NCBI GenBank assembly: GCA_013399855.1
Contig: VXAY01002248.1
Coordinates: 365,566-429,565, forward strand
From: Oxyruncus cristatus
Lineage: Eukaryota; Chordata; Aves; Passeriformes; Cotingidae
Direction of reading: 5' to 3'
Length of the DNA: 64,000 bases
In this document: piece after piece, positions 34,031-47,090 of the stretch
How the letters are laid out: every line of letters starts with the position of its first letter
Position numbering within the stretch: position 1 is the stretch's first letter
Translations under genes and position numbers: made by a program
The notes under the pieces: generated by a model
The model's input: the letters and a program-made list of their open reading frames with translations, nothing else
The model's database searches: none
What the model was told of the DNA's origin: nothing

Positions 34031-36530
34031 TGATATAAAAACATTGTTTTACCATCTTCCCAAGCAAAATATAAATGAGCTAGAAAGACTGAGGTTTACA
34101 GAGCTCAGAAAAAAATCCAGAATCCACTTTTTTTTTTCCAAAACCAATTTAATATCCTTAGTAGAAGTATCCACTTATATACAAATACATAATGATGCTG
34201 TACTGTGAGATTTCCACTGTCCCCAAAACCTTAAAGAAGTGAACTTCTTGCTGAAGATGTTGTTCTCAATTTTGCCAAGGAAAGTGCCAAGTTAGGAAGG
34301 CTGAATAAAATTAGTGTAGTTTCCACATGGTGCATGGGTCATTTTAGGAGGTTTCTTCTGTTGATGGTGGAAGTGAGTCTGTGATCCCCATCATCTCTGT
34401 CCATTGGAGAACTTCAGAAGAAAATTTCACTTTCACTACTGTTTGTACACAACCAACTTTCTTTTTTCTCCATCAAATCCTTTTGTTATGATGGAGCACA
34501 GTGCACACAGTGCTCTAGCTTGGGGTTGATGTCATGTCATTGTAGGACCTAGAAGGCAAAAAATTCCTCTGGTATCTTCACAAAGTGAAGCTGATGGAAA
34601 ATCAGAACATATGATTAAGCAGGTCTGATGGAAACCAGGTAGTATGAATCCTTTATTACTGGATTCAGATGTATTGGAAATAGTGTCTCCCCAATACCTA
34701 CAAGATTTGTTTCCAATGTTCTCTTCCTTTTTTTCTATAGATCTAAATCTTATATATTTTGTATGGTATGTAAGGCTGACCTAAAGTCAACTATCCTTAA
34801 AGTTAATATTTGCTCCAGCTACTTCCACTGTTGAATAAACTCTATTTCTCCACCTTAAGTGGATATCCAACTTGACCCTGAAAGTCATACTGAATATTTG
34901 CATGTCAGGTTGGCCCTTTTCTAGAATGTATCTACTAGTTATTGCTGCTCTAGCATGACAACAATATATTTCTGTTTTAACAGAAACCTTCTTTCTATAT
35001 GACCTCAGAAATGACGTTTATTCCCTCTGTGAGTAAATATCTTAAATTTTCCTACTCCCCACTAGTGCTCAAATATGGTGACAACAGGACCCTGGACCCT
35101 GTTATTACCATAGATTGATGTGTATAAGTATTTGTCCCCCCAATCAGCAGGAATCTTTGCACTAATTGTCATTTGAAATGATTGCTTTTGCTTGCTTTAT
35201 TTAGCTTCTTTCAGTGCCATGAGGTGCATGACCCAGTGAAATGGTGGCTCCCTTGGACAAAACACTTAATCCTTCCCCTAAATGTGAGAGGAGACTCCAA
35301 TCTTGTTCTTGGTATTTTACACCATTTGTTTCTCCTCAGTCCTGGAGCCTTGTGACTCTATAGCATTAGTGGGGATCGAGACTTTCTAGGGGAGGTTGGG
35401 AATTGAGGTTGGCACAAAGTATGTGATTGGCACCAGTGATGAATTCTTATTGTGTCGAGATTTTAGGCATGACAGTTATTGGTGAGCCAATCCGAAATAA
35501 TCCCATTCAAACCTGCCAGATTTGTTACAAAGTGATATGTTCCCGAAGATCCTTGCCAGAATAATGATTGATGCCTGCTGCCAATCAGTGCTGAGACTCA
35601 GTAGCTTCTTGTTGACATTTAACTGTGGCTACACAGAGCACTCAACACAATGAAGGGGCATATTTGATGCTTAATGACTAAGGTTACCTACAGCTGCTCA
35701 TTTAATAGGTGCACACCTTTGTTCACCTGGAAGGCAAGCTCAGGCAAATCACTTGACTCCCTTGTGTTTCAGTCAAACCATTGCCCGAGCAACAATAATA
35801 AAAACAAACAAATCGCACCACCATACAGATATAAAAAAAGTGAAAACAAAACCAAAACAACCTGGCTCACCCGGAAAACAGTCAGCATTTGAGCTATTAC
35901 TTATAAGGGAAATTAAATGTGCGTTCCTCACACTCTAGCATGTGATCAAAATGCCTCTTAGCTTCAGTGATTGTACATTACTCCACAGATGGCAGCAAGT
36001 TATCTTTGCAGAGAAATTATTTGATTTTATGTTACGTTATTTTACATATTTTGTGACTTGCAAATGAACACAATTAACGGATAAGGAATTTTATTTTGAC
36101 ACTCTTTTGCTTAACCTTATCGTTGACGTGGGATGTTTTTGTAAATCACTCTTCTCCAGTGAACTACTAAATTTTAGGAAAATGTCTAAATCTCACAAGT
36201 GGGAATGGGTTATCAGTGTATGCTTATATTTAAGCCTGTGCTCAAAAACTTTCTGAATGGGGAAAACACTCTAAAAAAAAAAAAAAAGTTTAAAAAAAGA
36301 AAAGGTGAGGCACATCACACCCAAGATGAATATGTTAAGGGATTATAAATTGGTCAAAAACTGTGGGTAGGCCATCATGAAAGGTGGGTGTAGTCAATAA
36401 AGGTCCCAGTAGTTTACCTAGAGCTTCAGTCTTAGTGTATTACTAAAAAATTCCCAGAGACTCAGGACACAGCAATTATATTGATGCAATTTTTCTGTTT
36501 TATGCAAGGAGAAACTCACCTGATAATACT
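34031..36530. other. unique intergenic sequence
   Basis: Nothing recognised. 35200-35700 has few low-complexity tracts and keeps some CpG, but there is no repeat or exon evidence. An A run lies at about 36271-36287. Confidence 0.4.
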
Positions 36531-36660
36531 AATAATGGCACTTGCATAGCACTTTATGTTCGCAAAGTGCTGTACCAACAACACATAAACTACACCCTGG
36601 TTTGCATTATTTCTTTTACTGCTGTTACAGGATGGGTCTTAAAGGATGAGGAAGAGGGAA
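36531..36660 (-). mobile_element. MIR-type SINE relic
   Basis: CTTGCATAGCACTTTATGTTCG, CAAAGTGCTGTACCAACA, GCATTATTTCTTTTACTGC and GTTACAGGATGGGTCTTAAAGG fit, in order, the minus strand of an amniote MIR-type SINE (usual: TAGCACTTTA, CAAAGCGCTTTAC, TATTATCCCCATTTTACAGATGGG). Strongly eroded; the tRNA-like head is not visible. Confidence 0.5.
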
Positions 36661-38344
36661 AAAGTTCCCCTGCTGTTACTGCACTGCAGACAGGGCTCCC
36701 TCCAAACTAGTCTTTCTCTGGTTCCTGCTATATCAGGTTCTTCAACTTTTGTACTTTTTCCACACTAATAAAGAAAACAAGAAACCAACCAAGCAAAGAA
36801 ACCCAAAACCCAAACCAAAACCCAAAACCAGCAGCAACTCCCCAGATCTTTTTTTCTTGATTCATATTATATTTACCTTAAGCAACATCAGTGCAATGTT
36901 TGAACTGGGCATCAATCAATTCTGTGGATCCTTGCAAGCTGTAGTTAAAATATTCCAAGCACTTAGCATCAGCACAATTTTATACTCACCTGAGACAAAA
37001 TAAATGACACACAACTTGTTTTTTAAGCAAGTTTAACAACATTTAACAGCAGGGGAGTGAATTATAAAGTTTTCTGAGATGCACATTGAGACCTCCCAAC
37101 AGACACTAAGATGCCAGTTCACAAGTCTCACCCCAAAGAGTCAGCTCTTCTCAATATGTATTATTCCACTTATCAAAAACTGGTGACCATACTAATCTTG
37201 TTAAACACTTTACACTCAGCATTAACTTCAGATAATTCCCTCCTCTATTTCTGCATTACAGCATATTAAACCATTTCTGTCTTTCTCTTGGAACATGAAC
37301 TAAGCAGTTCTTCTACAACTTCTTCCACCCCCGTCAGGAGAGAAAAGAGTAACTTTGTGTTCTATTTATTTCTTCTTTTCATTAAAAATCTCAAAGTTTT
37401 GCAGTCTTCACTGACGTGATGTCATGTCCAAACTAGATTGCAGAATACTGAGTATCTAAGGTTCCAAAATCTCCTGTGAATGTGGCCAATATCCTACAGC
37501 ATCAGTCTACTCAGGAGCTGCAAGGAGCCTTCAAAACTACCCTTTCTCTCACTTCATGGTGCTCTGATATTTCCTAAAATTATTTACTTTGTTGAAATAA
37601 ATGCTAGTATTTTTTTCTTCCCTAAATTCTGCTGTTTACTTCCTAATCTTTGTCTGGGTCTAATAAAGGAGTTTTTTTACTCACAAGGTTCAGCTGACAA
37701 AGTCCAGCTCTAAAACATCAGTCAGTAATCTGCGCCTACATTCAGCACTGTCCTGACAGAAACGTACACATTACATTACCAAACTCTAATCTGCATTAAC
37801 CAGAAGTGTGACTTGTGTCTTCCTTCATAAGAAGGTGCTTTTTTTGCCATCTTTTAAAAACCATTATACCAAGTTCACATGAGTAACTTCTGCATTACTC
37901 TGCTGGCTTTTTTCAGAGTCATGCAGCTTGCCAATTAAATCATTTGAAGTTGCTGAGTTATTGTGCTGTGCGTGATAGGCACATAGGTGTATACAGAATG
38001 TGCTGCATTTAATCTTCAATGGATGGAAAATTGCTGGCACTATGAATTTTGCCACCTTTTGCTTCTGCCTCTCCCCCCCACCTTCCCCATTTTGCAAATG
38101 GCTTTAGAATCTAAATGCAAACACGTTAAGTACAAAGAATGAATTTGGCATTTAAATTAATGGTTTCATGTCAGACACAGTACAGGTTTTGTTTGTTTGG
38201 GGAAGAAGCTAAAACATGCATTAAATCTACTGAATGGCTTCAGGTGACTGACCAGCACTTTGTGTCCACAGGATGAGATGCAAAATCAGAGCTCAGTTTG
38301 TGAGATGGCTGACTGACTCTCAGTTTTGCCTTTTTTGCCTTTTC
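36661..38344. other. unique sequence with A/C-rich tract
   Basis: At 36770-36832 an A/C-rich run is built from AACCCAAAACC-like units. The rest has no recognised content. Confidence 0.45.
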
Positions 38345-38370
38345 TTTTTTTTTTTTTTTTTTTTTTTTTT
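38345..38370. repeat. poly-T run
   Basis: 26 uninterrupted T bases. It could be the complement of a retrocopy tail, but the sequence on its 3' side resembles no known element. Confidence 0.95.
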
Positions 38371-40488
38371 GCTTCAAAGTGTCTTTACCCATGAACCAGT
38401 AGAGCTCCTCCCATTGCAAACTATCAAGTTTCACACTACAAGTTTTCAATGGCAGCAAGTCTGAAGGACTGCATATATCTACCCCCAGACAGCTGTGTTA
38501 TGGAGCTAAAGGAACTGCATCTAAATTCATGAACCGATAAAAAGTAATCTGGCTAAAGTCTTTTTTATACCAGAATATACACTGATAATCACACCCCCTT
38601 GAATTACAAATGTTCCATAACCATTCAAACTGGTACAGAGTTACTGACATTATTTGAAGTAATGACATAATAAAATACACTTTAAAAGACAAACCCGTAA
38701 CTTACTTACTTCTCACTTAAAAAAAATGTTTCAGAATTCTTTTGAGACGGTAATTGATGGAATACTGGATTTCATAGACTATCAAAGACTTGAGTATGTT
38801 TTAATAAACCAGAAAAATAAAAGTTACTTTAGCTTACTAGCTTTAGGGTTTTTTTGATTATTATTATTTCTTATGAGGTTTTTAATCTTTGTTCTCAGTT
38901 CTCTCTCTCTCCACCTTATATTTTAAAATTGCAACTAAAAATTAATTAAAAATTATGTTAACCTGCAGCTTTATCTCACTAATAAAGGTATGGATTTTTC
39001 TCTTCTCCTTAGAGACAGCAGAGACATCTGCATTCTTAACTTGATATTTTTATAGGGAGGTACACTGAAATGAGACATACGATGCACCCAGTTAAGACAG
39101 AACATCTAACTTGCTTTATAATGGTGTGACTACCTACTTGTTTGTGCTGTACAAAACAGTGACAATTAATAAGGTTGCTCTGCATAAGATCTTAAGAAAT
39201 GTGCAGTGTCCATCTATATGTCTAGTTATCATCCACTGTGTACTAGCTGAGATACCAGGGAAGTCAAAGTCATGTTGCTATCTCTCCCTTCCTTCCACAA
39301 CAGGAAAAAGACAAGCTAATTTAAACGCACACCCAGCTTTTATTTTTAAGTAGAAATGAATTTTCCATAGCTAGCTGAACTGGCAAACTCTAACAAATTA
39401 AACTAATTGTCTAAATGGCTATGGTACTTTCTTCTTGACTGGTAACTTTTCACATAATTTTGTGAAAGGACTGAAGAGTGATCATTGTCAAATTCTCTAA
39501 AAGTAATGTGATTAAATACTCTTACAGAGTTCCTTGAATCAAAAACTTGGTCTTAAAACGAAGGAGGAAAAATGGTCATTTCCTGAGTCAGTTCATTAGT
39601 CTTTCAGCTTTCAAATATGGCAAAAGAAAAGGAATCAAACCAGTTTGCCTGGGTGATTGTGAATCAAAAACAGTAAAAGATTTGGTTACATATTGCAAGG
39701 TGTAAGTTTTCATTAAAAATAAGACAAAGGTAAACAAAAATAGCAGAAGGCTTTTCAGCTACCAAAAAAAAGCCTCAGCATGTAATAGTCATCATGGATA
39801 GAAATTTCCATGTCTTTTAGCTTAAGATGGTGAAGAAATGATGAAATAAAAGTATTTTAGTGTTGCAGGAAAGTTACTTCCTTATATGAGGCTTATAATT
39901 CCTACAGTGTCCCTAGTGAATTCTGCAACTCTCAGTTGACTTAAGTCTCTTCCTTTAATAACCTCCACACCCCATAATTGTAAAGCTGAAAGGTACTTAT
40001 TGCAAGATACACGTGATGGCCTAAATTCTGCATCTGTAGACAATGCTCTTCTCTCGAGGGAGAGAAAAATAGTGAAAAGTAATCTGTATTTACTTGGCAG
40101 AACAGGGGATAAGTACTTCATAAAATGTCAACAGGTAGTGCTTTTGGTGCAATGACTACAAACATCTGACTAGACCAAACAAGACTACTTAAAAGGATTC
40201 ACCTTAGCACCACTTGTGGCAAACTGACTTGTGGAAGGCTCTCAGCTGCTTACCTTTAACACCCACGTTTGTGTTTCCATGCATCTGTGCTCGGCTGCCA
40301 AGGTACAACACTCTACATGCTCATGCATTAAACCTCGATTCTTCACCCTCAATTTGAGTAGTCACTGAGCGTGAAAGTGAAGGGCCCTGTGAAAATGCAG
40401 TGGTGATATCACAGTGGGACTGGACTACTTGCTGATCTGCACCAGTGCTACACTGCGGCTCCTGTTGTTTCAAACTGGCAGAGGTGGG
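38371..40488. other. unique intergenic sequence
   Basis: No gene or repeat recognised. Confidence 0.45.
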
Positions 40489-41557
40489 TTGACCCTGTCT
40501 GGACAACAGGTGCCCACCAAAGCCACTCTGTCACTCCCCTCTTTGTCTGAACAGGGTAGAAAAAACATAATGAAAGGCTTGTGGGTCGAGATAAGGGCAG
40601 GGAGAGATCACTCACCAATTACATCACAAGAAAAACAGATTCAGTTTAGGTAAAATTATTTAATTTATTATCAAGCAAATCAGGGTAGGGCAGTGAGTAG
40701 CAAACTGAGATGCTCAAAACACCTTTTCCCCACCAATCCGTTCTTCCCAGGCTCAGCTTGACTCGTCAGTTCTCTATCATCTCCCTGCCAGCAGCACAGG
40801 AAGAAGGGGAATGGGACTGTGGCCAGTTCATCACATGTTGTCTCTACTGCCCTTTCCTCAGCAGCAATTGGACTCCTCACACCCTTCCCCTGCTCAAGCA
40901 TGAGGTCCCTCCCACGGGGGTCATAACTGCTCAAGAGTGGGTCCTTTCATAGCGTCAGTCCTTTAGGAACAGGTTGGTCCAGTGTGGGTCTCCCACAGGG
41001 TCACAAGTCTTGCCAGCAAACCTGCTCTAGTGATAGCTCCTCTCTCCAGGGGTCACAAGTCCTGCCAGGAGCCTGGTCCAGCACAGGCTTTCCACAGGGC
41101 CATGGTCTCCCCTGGACGCTCCTCTGCTCCATCAGCTGCAGGTGGATCTCTGCAGGATCTCTGCTCCCCCACGGACCTCCACGGGCTGCAGGGGCACAGC
41201 TGCCCCACCATGGGATACACCAGGGGCTGCAGGGGAACCTCTACTCCTCCACCTGGAGCTGCTCCTGGCTGTCCTTCTACACTGACCTGAGTGTCTGCAT
41301 GGCTGGTGCTCTCACACATTCTCCACTCTTCTCTCTGGCTGTAGTTGCCTCCCATTGCACAGGTTTTTTTCCCCCTCCTTAAATACATTATTCCAGAAGA
41401 GCTAACACCATCACCGACAGGCTCAGCCTTGGCCAGAGGCTGTTCTGTCCTGGAACTGGCTGACTTTGGTTCCATGGAGCTTCCAGCAGCTCCTCAGAGC
41501 TCCTCACATGCCTATAGCCTCTGTGCTACCAAAACTTTGTCATGTAAACCCAATACA
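40489..41557 (-). mobile_element. solo LTR (family A), inverted, nearly complete
   Basis: On the plus strand it opens with GAGGTGGGTTGACCCTGTCTG and passes through GTGGGTCGAGATAAGGGCAG, GAGATCACTCACCAATTACA, TTAATTTATTATCAAGCAAATC, CAGTTCATCACATGTTGTC and GGGTCACAAGTCCTGCCAGG, ending at GTCATGTAAACCCAATACA. This is the reverse complement of the family seen at 22928-25496 and is about 1.07 kb long. On the minus strand a possible TATA-type word, GTATTTAAGG, lies near 41380. No retroviral coding sequence adjoins it, so it is a solo LTR. The 132- and 140-codon frames inside it (40984-41382, 41053-41475) are accidental, kept open by the G+C-rich repeats. Confidence 0.82.
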
Positions 41558-42456
41558 CCAGTGGTCCATCCATTGGCTCTTCACAAGATACTTCAAAGAA
41601 AGACACCAAAAATTTATAACTGGCAGTGAATGAATAATCTGCCTTATCAGAGCTGCTGCTCTTTTCTGCCCAAGACACAGGGTTGGACTCTACTCTAAAG
41701 AACTGTACTGATCTATAAAGGACTTGTGTCTATTACCTCTTTCACCTGTTATACCTTTAACATTTCCACCTGCCTTTTACTTCTTTCTTCATGTTATTTC
41801 CCCTTTTTAATCAGGGAACACATCCTATTTCACAAACAGGAAGAAAGGCAAATGTTAATTCCATTGAATTTTAGGCTCTCAGCTAAGACAATTTATTTAG
41901 TATCTTAGTCTATTTATATAACCGAAAGAGAAAACAATTTACTCTGCTTAAATCTGAATCACCCTGGAGGTACCTGCAGCCTTCCAGCAGCTAAAAAAGG
42001 AGTAGAGAGTAATTTATCTAAAATACTCTGCCCTAAACACCTCAGTTATAAGCCTAAAGTTTGGTTCAACCTGTGTCTTCATGCTCACAATACCACCTGT
42101 AAATCCTCCCTTGCCACTCTCAAACAGTTGTTTTTATTGAGCTGTTACAGGATGATCTCAGTGCTGTCCGGATAACATGTTTTGCTCTGTGAGTTAGATC
42201 TTGCTGAAGTACCATGATGCAGCTCAGTGCAGGAGTCTACATAGAAATAATAATAGGTTAGTAGTAAGAGAAAGCAGCATGATGCATCACTGAAGGAATT
42301 ATTCTCTCCTCAACTGTAATAAATTCATAACAGGTAAACACTTGGTTTGACGCAATCCTGGAGACGAAACTAAATTAATTATTAAAGAAGATGGTATCAG
42401 TACAACCACTGTTCAGCCAGGCACTTGAATGTTATCCCTTAATATGATACAACAGG
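41558..42456. other. unique intergenic sequence
   Basis: Nothing convincing. A fragment at about 41678-41715 (GGGTTGGACTCTACTC) faintly resembles a CR1 tail. Confidence 0.4.
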
Positions 42457-42541
42457 NNNNNNNNNNNNNNNNNNNNNNNNNNNNNNNNNNNNNNNNNNNN
42501 NNNNNNNNNNNNNNNNNNNNNNNNNNNNNNNNNNNNNNNNN
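42457..42541. other. assembly gap (85 N)
   Basis: Run of N followed directly by GGGGGTGGGGGAGATAGTGGGAG. The G-rich edge suggests sequencing drop-out over a G-rich repeat. Confidence 1.
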
Positions 42542-45419
42542 GGGGGTGGGGGAGATAGTGGGAGGGTTGTTTGTTTGTTTTGCTTTTACCACAGTCTATC
42601 AGCATAAATACCACTGCCTTAGTTAGAATCCATCTGCTCTGTTGACACTGTACTCAAATTGCAAGCAAGCATTTAATGGTGTCATGCTGAAGCACAACAG
42701 TGTGGATGCTGAGAGAACCTTAGGAGTCACTGAAATGAAAGGGCTTTTCTCTTAATTTCAGTCACCAGAAGACTTTGAACAGAACATGACATCTTAGCCA
42801 TCTGAGCTTTTTAAATGAGACTTTGGCAGATACACAATGCTCAGCTCTGTGGTACCTAAATAATTGAGGCTCTCAAACATCAAAGTGCTCACACCTTCAA
42901 ACACTCAAGTAGCTTTATTTGAAAGATTCTTTTCACAAAAGAAGACTAACTCTGCCATTTGAGATCAATGGATCTCTCTGGAACAGAGTGTCCCCACTTT
43001 AGATTGGAAGACACTGGTTGTTTACTACATATTGAGTAGCAGTGTCCCAGGTGCAGAAGACTTTTGATTAAATGGATGACTTTGTGATCGCGTGGGACAC
43101 TATAGAATCAGAGACGACATTTGAAAAATGGAAGATGGGGATCATTATATCAAAAACTGGAAATTCACACACATTTCACTATTTATATGTGCATTTTATT
43201 TTATTTTTTATTAATCAAATCTAATTAAATTTAATTTTGCTTTGCTTTAGTTTATTTTATACGCAACAGATAGAAATCTTTCTTGATAGTATTACACTCA
43301 AAATGTCGTTGGTGTGAAAGGCAACAGTATCTCTTGTATTTGGAACTAAGGTTTTATTGTTCCTTTAATTAATGTTTAACAGTCTAATAAAAGTCTAATC
43401 CTTTTTTCTTATTAGTACTTGTACCGATGCACATAGTGAGAATTAGCACAGAAGAGCCCTTTACAGCTAAAATTGTTGTTGAGAAAACTTGCTAGTTCTC
43501 TTTGCTTTCGTGCTTACTCTGACTCACAATGTTGAAAGCCTCAGTCCTTCTGAAGATGAATGTATGAGATGGAGTTAAGAGTCGACTGTGTCCTGGTGCA
43601 GAGAGGCAGATGAAGTTTGGTGGGGGATTCCTGCTGCTCTTTGGTTTTCAGCCCACTTAGCCCTTTCATTCCCCCCTTCCTCCACTTTCTTTGCAGGAAC
43701 TGCTCCCTCTACATCAGTTCCCAGCTAAAGTTTGGAAATGCCCCATAGCCTCTACCAGTCCAAAATAATATAAAAACCTATTGTTTGTTACACAGTTTTG
43801 ACTTCTGTACTCAGTTCAAAGACTCTGTACTGTCAGTTCAGTACAGACCTCTGGTCTTGTGCCAACAAAAACTGTATATACTGTGATAAACCGGGGGAAT
43901 GTCATCGTTTTCTATTTTCCTGGTACTTACCTGTCCCCATCTTTGAAGCTCGGCTATTAGGCAGAAAATTCTGCAGAGTGAAAGGAAAAAAAAAAACCCT
44001 AGACTTTCATTTCAGTATTCTTCTGAAAAAGAAAAGGTTTAAAATGCTTGTTTGTCTGTAAGATGATTTATTTATGCTATTCACTGTTAGGTTTTAAAAA
44101 TACAATTAATTAATATGATCTTGACAGTAGCTGAGGCTCTTTAGCCAGTTAGACAAGGACTTTAATCTCTAGACTGCAAAAGTATGTCCTCTCCGTGTGT
44201 CTCTGAATCTGTGATTTCCCAAGTTAAACAACTACATGCAGATCAGTACAAGGTAATTAAGTTTATCAACCCTGTCGAGATTTGTGATCCTTTCTGGGCA
44301 TGAAGTTAACTTGAGATTTTGCTATTCCTTTCAATTTCTCTAGGAAGGTGCTCAGTGCAACAATGGTAATGTACAATCCTTTTTCTGTTTCATATATAAC
44401 TGATATTTATTGACATTTATTTATACACATAACTATACATACACAAATATGTATATATATGTAGACTGGCAGACAATGTAAAATGGTAGAAAAAATTGTC
44501 ATTTCTTTAACAGTTCGTTATTTACATGGATTCAAGAAATTTTCAGATAAACATTGAAGGCTATAAGAGTACAGCAGAAAAATATATACAGACCTGCTTG
44601 TTATTCAGGTTTACTTTAATTATTAGCTTCTGGCAAGTACTGGAAAGGGGGTAATGGCTTAGGCAAACCTCTGGTCTGATCCAGGACAGCCAGTCTCATG
44701 TTCTGATGCATTTTCTCCCTAAACGAGGCAGTGAAGCAAGAACCCCTACAGCAAAACATGGAATAGATCTGATTTGATCTCATTTTAAAACTGACATGTC
44801 TATCAGCTGCAAAACCCCAAAGTTGAATAGCAAAAGGGATGACATTTTCTCAAATTCTGGATTAAAAGTGAGCTTTTGAACCAACAAAAGTCTTACTGCT
44901 TCCCACAACGTGTTGTGTCACTTTATCTATGACAGAAAATAAGTTTCAAGGAATGCTGAAAAGTTATATTAAAAAAACCAAAGGCAAATGAGGTAGATGA
45001 TCACGCCATTTATTGCTTTGTTGGTAACTCTTCTGATACCACTGTGACAGCTCCTGTCAGAGAAAAGAACAAGGTAGAACTGCAAACCTTCAAGTAAGAG
45101 ATATAGAAATTTGTCTGGAATAAAACTAGATCACTGAAAAATAATCTTTTACATTTCTGCCAAAAGTCCTATACCTCTGTCCCACTGATGTACAGAAAGA
45201 GGAAAAATATGACCTCAATATTGCTTTTTCACCATTGACTCATCCCAGAATTGATACACTCGTGCTGTGGTTGCCCTGAAGTGTAATAGTGTACCATTAA
45301 ATTCCAGCTGCAATACCATTATATTGCTATTAGAAAAGACTGCCGAGCAACACAATTTTTCAAATAAATATAAATTGTGAACGGCTGAAATGTGAAATGC
45401 CCTCAAGTGCCCAGGAGCA
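42542..45419. other. unique intergenic sequence
   Basis: No gene or repeat recognised. AT-rich runs occur near 43195-43260 and 44395-44465. Confidence 0.45.
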
Positions 45420-46340
45420 GGATTTTTAAGCGTCCTTTTTCAGTGGACAGTTATGATCTCCAGCAAAGGGATGGCTGAGTTTCTCTTTCGATTTTTAGTG
45501 GTAGTCTTAACAGGCACATACAACAAAGCGCCATACGGAAGTCTGGGCCGTGACCTCTGTGTCGCCTGGTGAAGGCACTGAAGTTCTGATGAGTATTACC
45601 AGTGAGAAAGTTGCATTTTCGACCTCAAAGAGCCAGTGGAAAACCTGTTGTGACTCTCAGTCCTACCCGTTTGTCATCCCTTTATTTTGTGTTTGCTTTG
45701 TTTGCCTTAAACTGGGGTAAAATTCACCTAATTATAACACATTAACACCAGAAAAGTACACGGCCCTTTACCTAAACAAACGAAACAAACACAGATCTTT
45801 ATCTTTCATCAGGCTTGTCTCCCTGAAATTCACACTTCTTCGTCAAGAGGATGTTTTTTACACCTACTCAGCTGGAATAGGGAACACACTGCATGTCGAT
45901 AGCCAGCATTTTCACACCCACTTATTCATGCATATGCTAATAGTTTTCTCACTACAACTGCTGTGCTTTGTTCAGGACCCCTTACAGTTGTTTCGAGTAT
46001 GCACCACCAATCCGACAACTCCTGGGTAATTTACACCTGCTCCCTACCCCGTGGTATTTAGAGAGCTGAGCATACAAGGTATGTATGACCATCAGCACTG
46101 ACCACCGAGACTTTATGTTTCTTCCTGTCAACTTATAGGTGTAAAACAGATGGGATACCCAGCAGAAATAGTCTGAGTGATGTTAGCTGCAAGTGGAACA
46201 CTGGAGCACAGCTCCACACAGCCACTGAGCAAAGCTTTGTTCACAATTTCCAACTGTTTTTATGCTAATGTTGACAAATATGCATAGATACAGACGATGC
46301 TTTTAATCATCAATAAATGTGATTTTAATGATTAATTTGT
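45420..46340. promoter_or_regulatory. possible conserved non-coding block
   Basis: For about 900 bases this region keeps CpGs (GCGCCATACGG, TGTCGCC, TTTTCGACC, TGTCGATAGCC, TTTCGAGT, AATCCGAC), lacks low-complexity tracts and interspersed repeats, and has no long open frame. It ends in a cluster of homeodomain-type cores (TTTAATCATC, TTTTAATGATTAATTTG) at 46300-46340. Such features are typical of conserved enhancers but conservation cannot be judged from one sequence. Confidence 0.25.
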
Positions 46341-46856
46341 ATTTAAATAACTATTTAAAAGAGGGAGAAGTGTGGTTTAAATCACAGATAGGTTGTGATT
46401 CCTTGCTTAAAGTATAAACCCAATTGTTCAGCTAGTATGCCAGACTGCGAACTACAGCTCTAGCAATTACCAGTGAATTTTATTGCTTATTCTGCTGATC
46501 TTTGTTCATTTAATACCTTTAAATTAATGAAGGGAAAATTTGCAAAAAAAAAAAAGGGTTAGGCAAACCTGCCAGTGGCAAAGAAGATCTTTTTTCTCTG
46601 TTAAAACTGCCTGGGGATTTATGAGAATTTTCTTCATTCAGTCATTGCACTACAGTTTTTGTGGACTTTGACTTAATGACATCTGGGTATTCACTGCAGG
46701 ATCTGAAGAGATCTACCCAGCCTTAGGTTTCTGTCATATCTTTGTACTGGGAGTGGGATAATCTGTAGTGTTTTCAGGTATCTGCTGCCTGAATATGTGC
46801 AAAGTGTACACAGCAAATGAGGGAGCCAGGCGAAAAAAACTGGACAAAAAATAAAA
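46341..46856. other. unique intergenic sequence
   Basis: Nothing recognised; A run near 46543. Confidence 0.45.
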
Positions 46857-46926
46857 TCACGGAATATTAGAATAGTATAATCATTTAGGTTGGAAAAGAA
46901 CTTTAATATCATGAAGTCCAACTTCA
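46857..46926 (-). mobile_element. short CR1 tail fragment, antisense
   Basis: TCACGGAATATTAGAATAGT, TTTAGGTTGGAAAAGAACTTT and CATGAAGTCCAAC match the complement of a CR1 3' end. Diverged, and directly followed by a second copy. Confidence 0.8.
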
Positions 46927-47090
46927 ATCATAGAATCACAAAATGGTTTGGGTTGGAAAGGACCTTAAAAACCTTTTAGTTCCAGCCCCACCACCATGGT
47001 CCTTTCTACTACACTGGGTTGCTCCAAGCCCCATACAACCTGGCTCAAAGCCTCATCCAAGCTGTTTAAGTTGGTTTTGCCATCCATGGG
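46927..47090 (-). mobile_element. CR1 3'-end fragment, antisense
   Basis: ATCATAGAATCACAAAATGG, TTTGGGTTGGAAAGGACCTT, CAGCCCCACCACCATGGTCC and GGGTTGCTCCAAGCCCCATA give the usual order. Better preserved than the fragment before it, in the same orientation. Confidence 0.93.

Noticed and set aside
38345..38370. Poly-T run as tail of a processed pseudogene on the minus strand
   Set aside because: The adjoining sequence shows no coding frame or recognisable gene, and no target-site duplication was found.
40984..41475. 132- and 140-codon frames on opposite strands
   Set aside because: They fall inside the inverted LTR A copy and mirror its repeat structure; not genes.
41678..41715. Possible CR1 tail (GGGTTGGACTCTACTC)
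   Set aside because: Too short and without the octamer tail.
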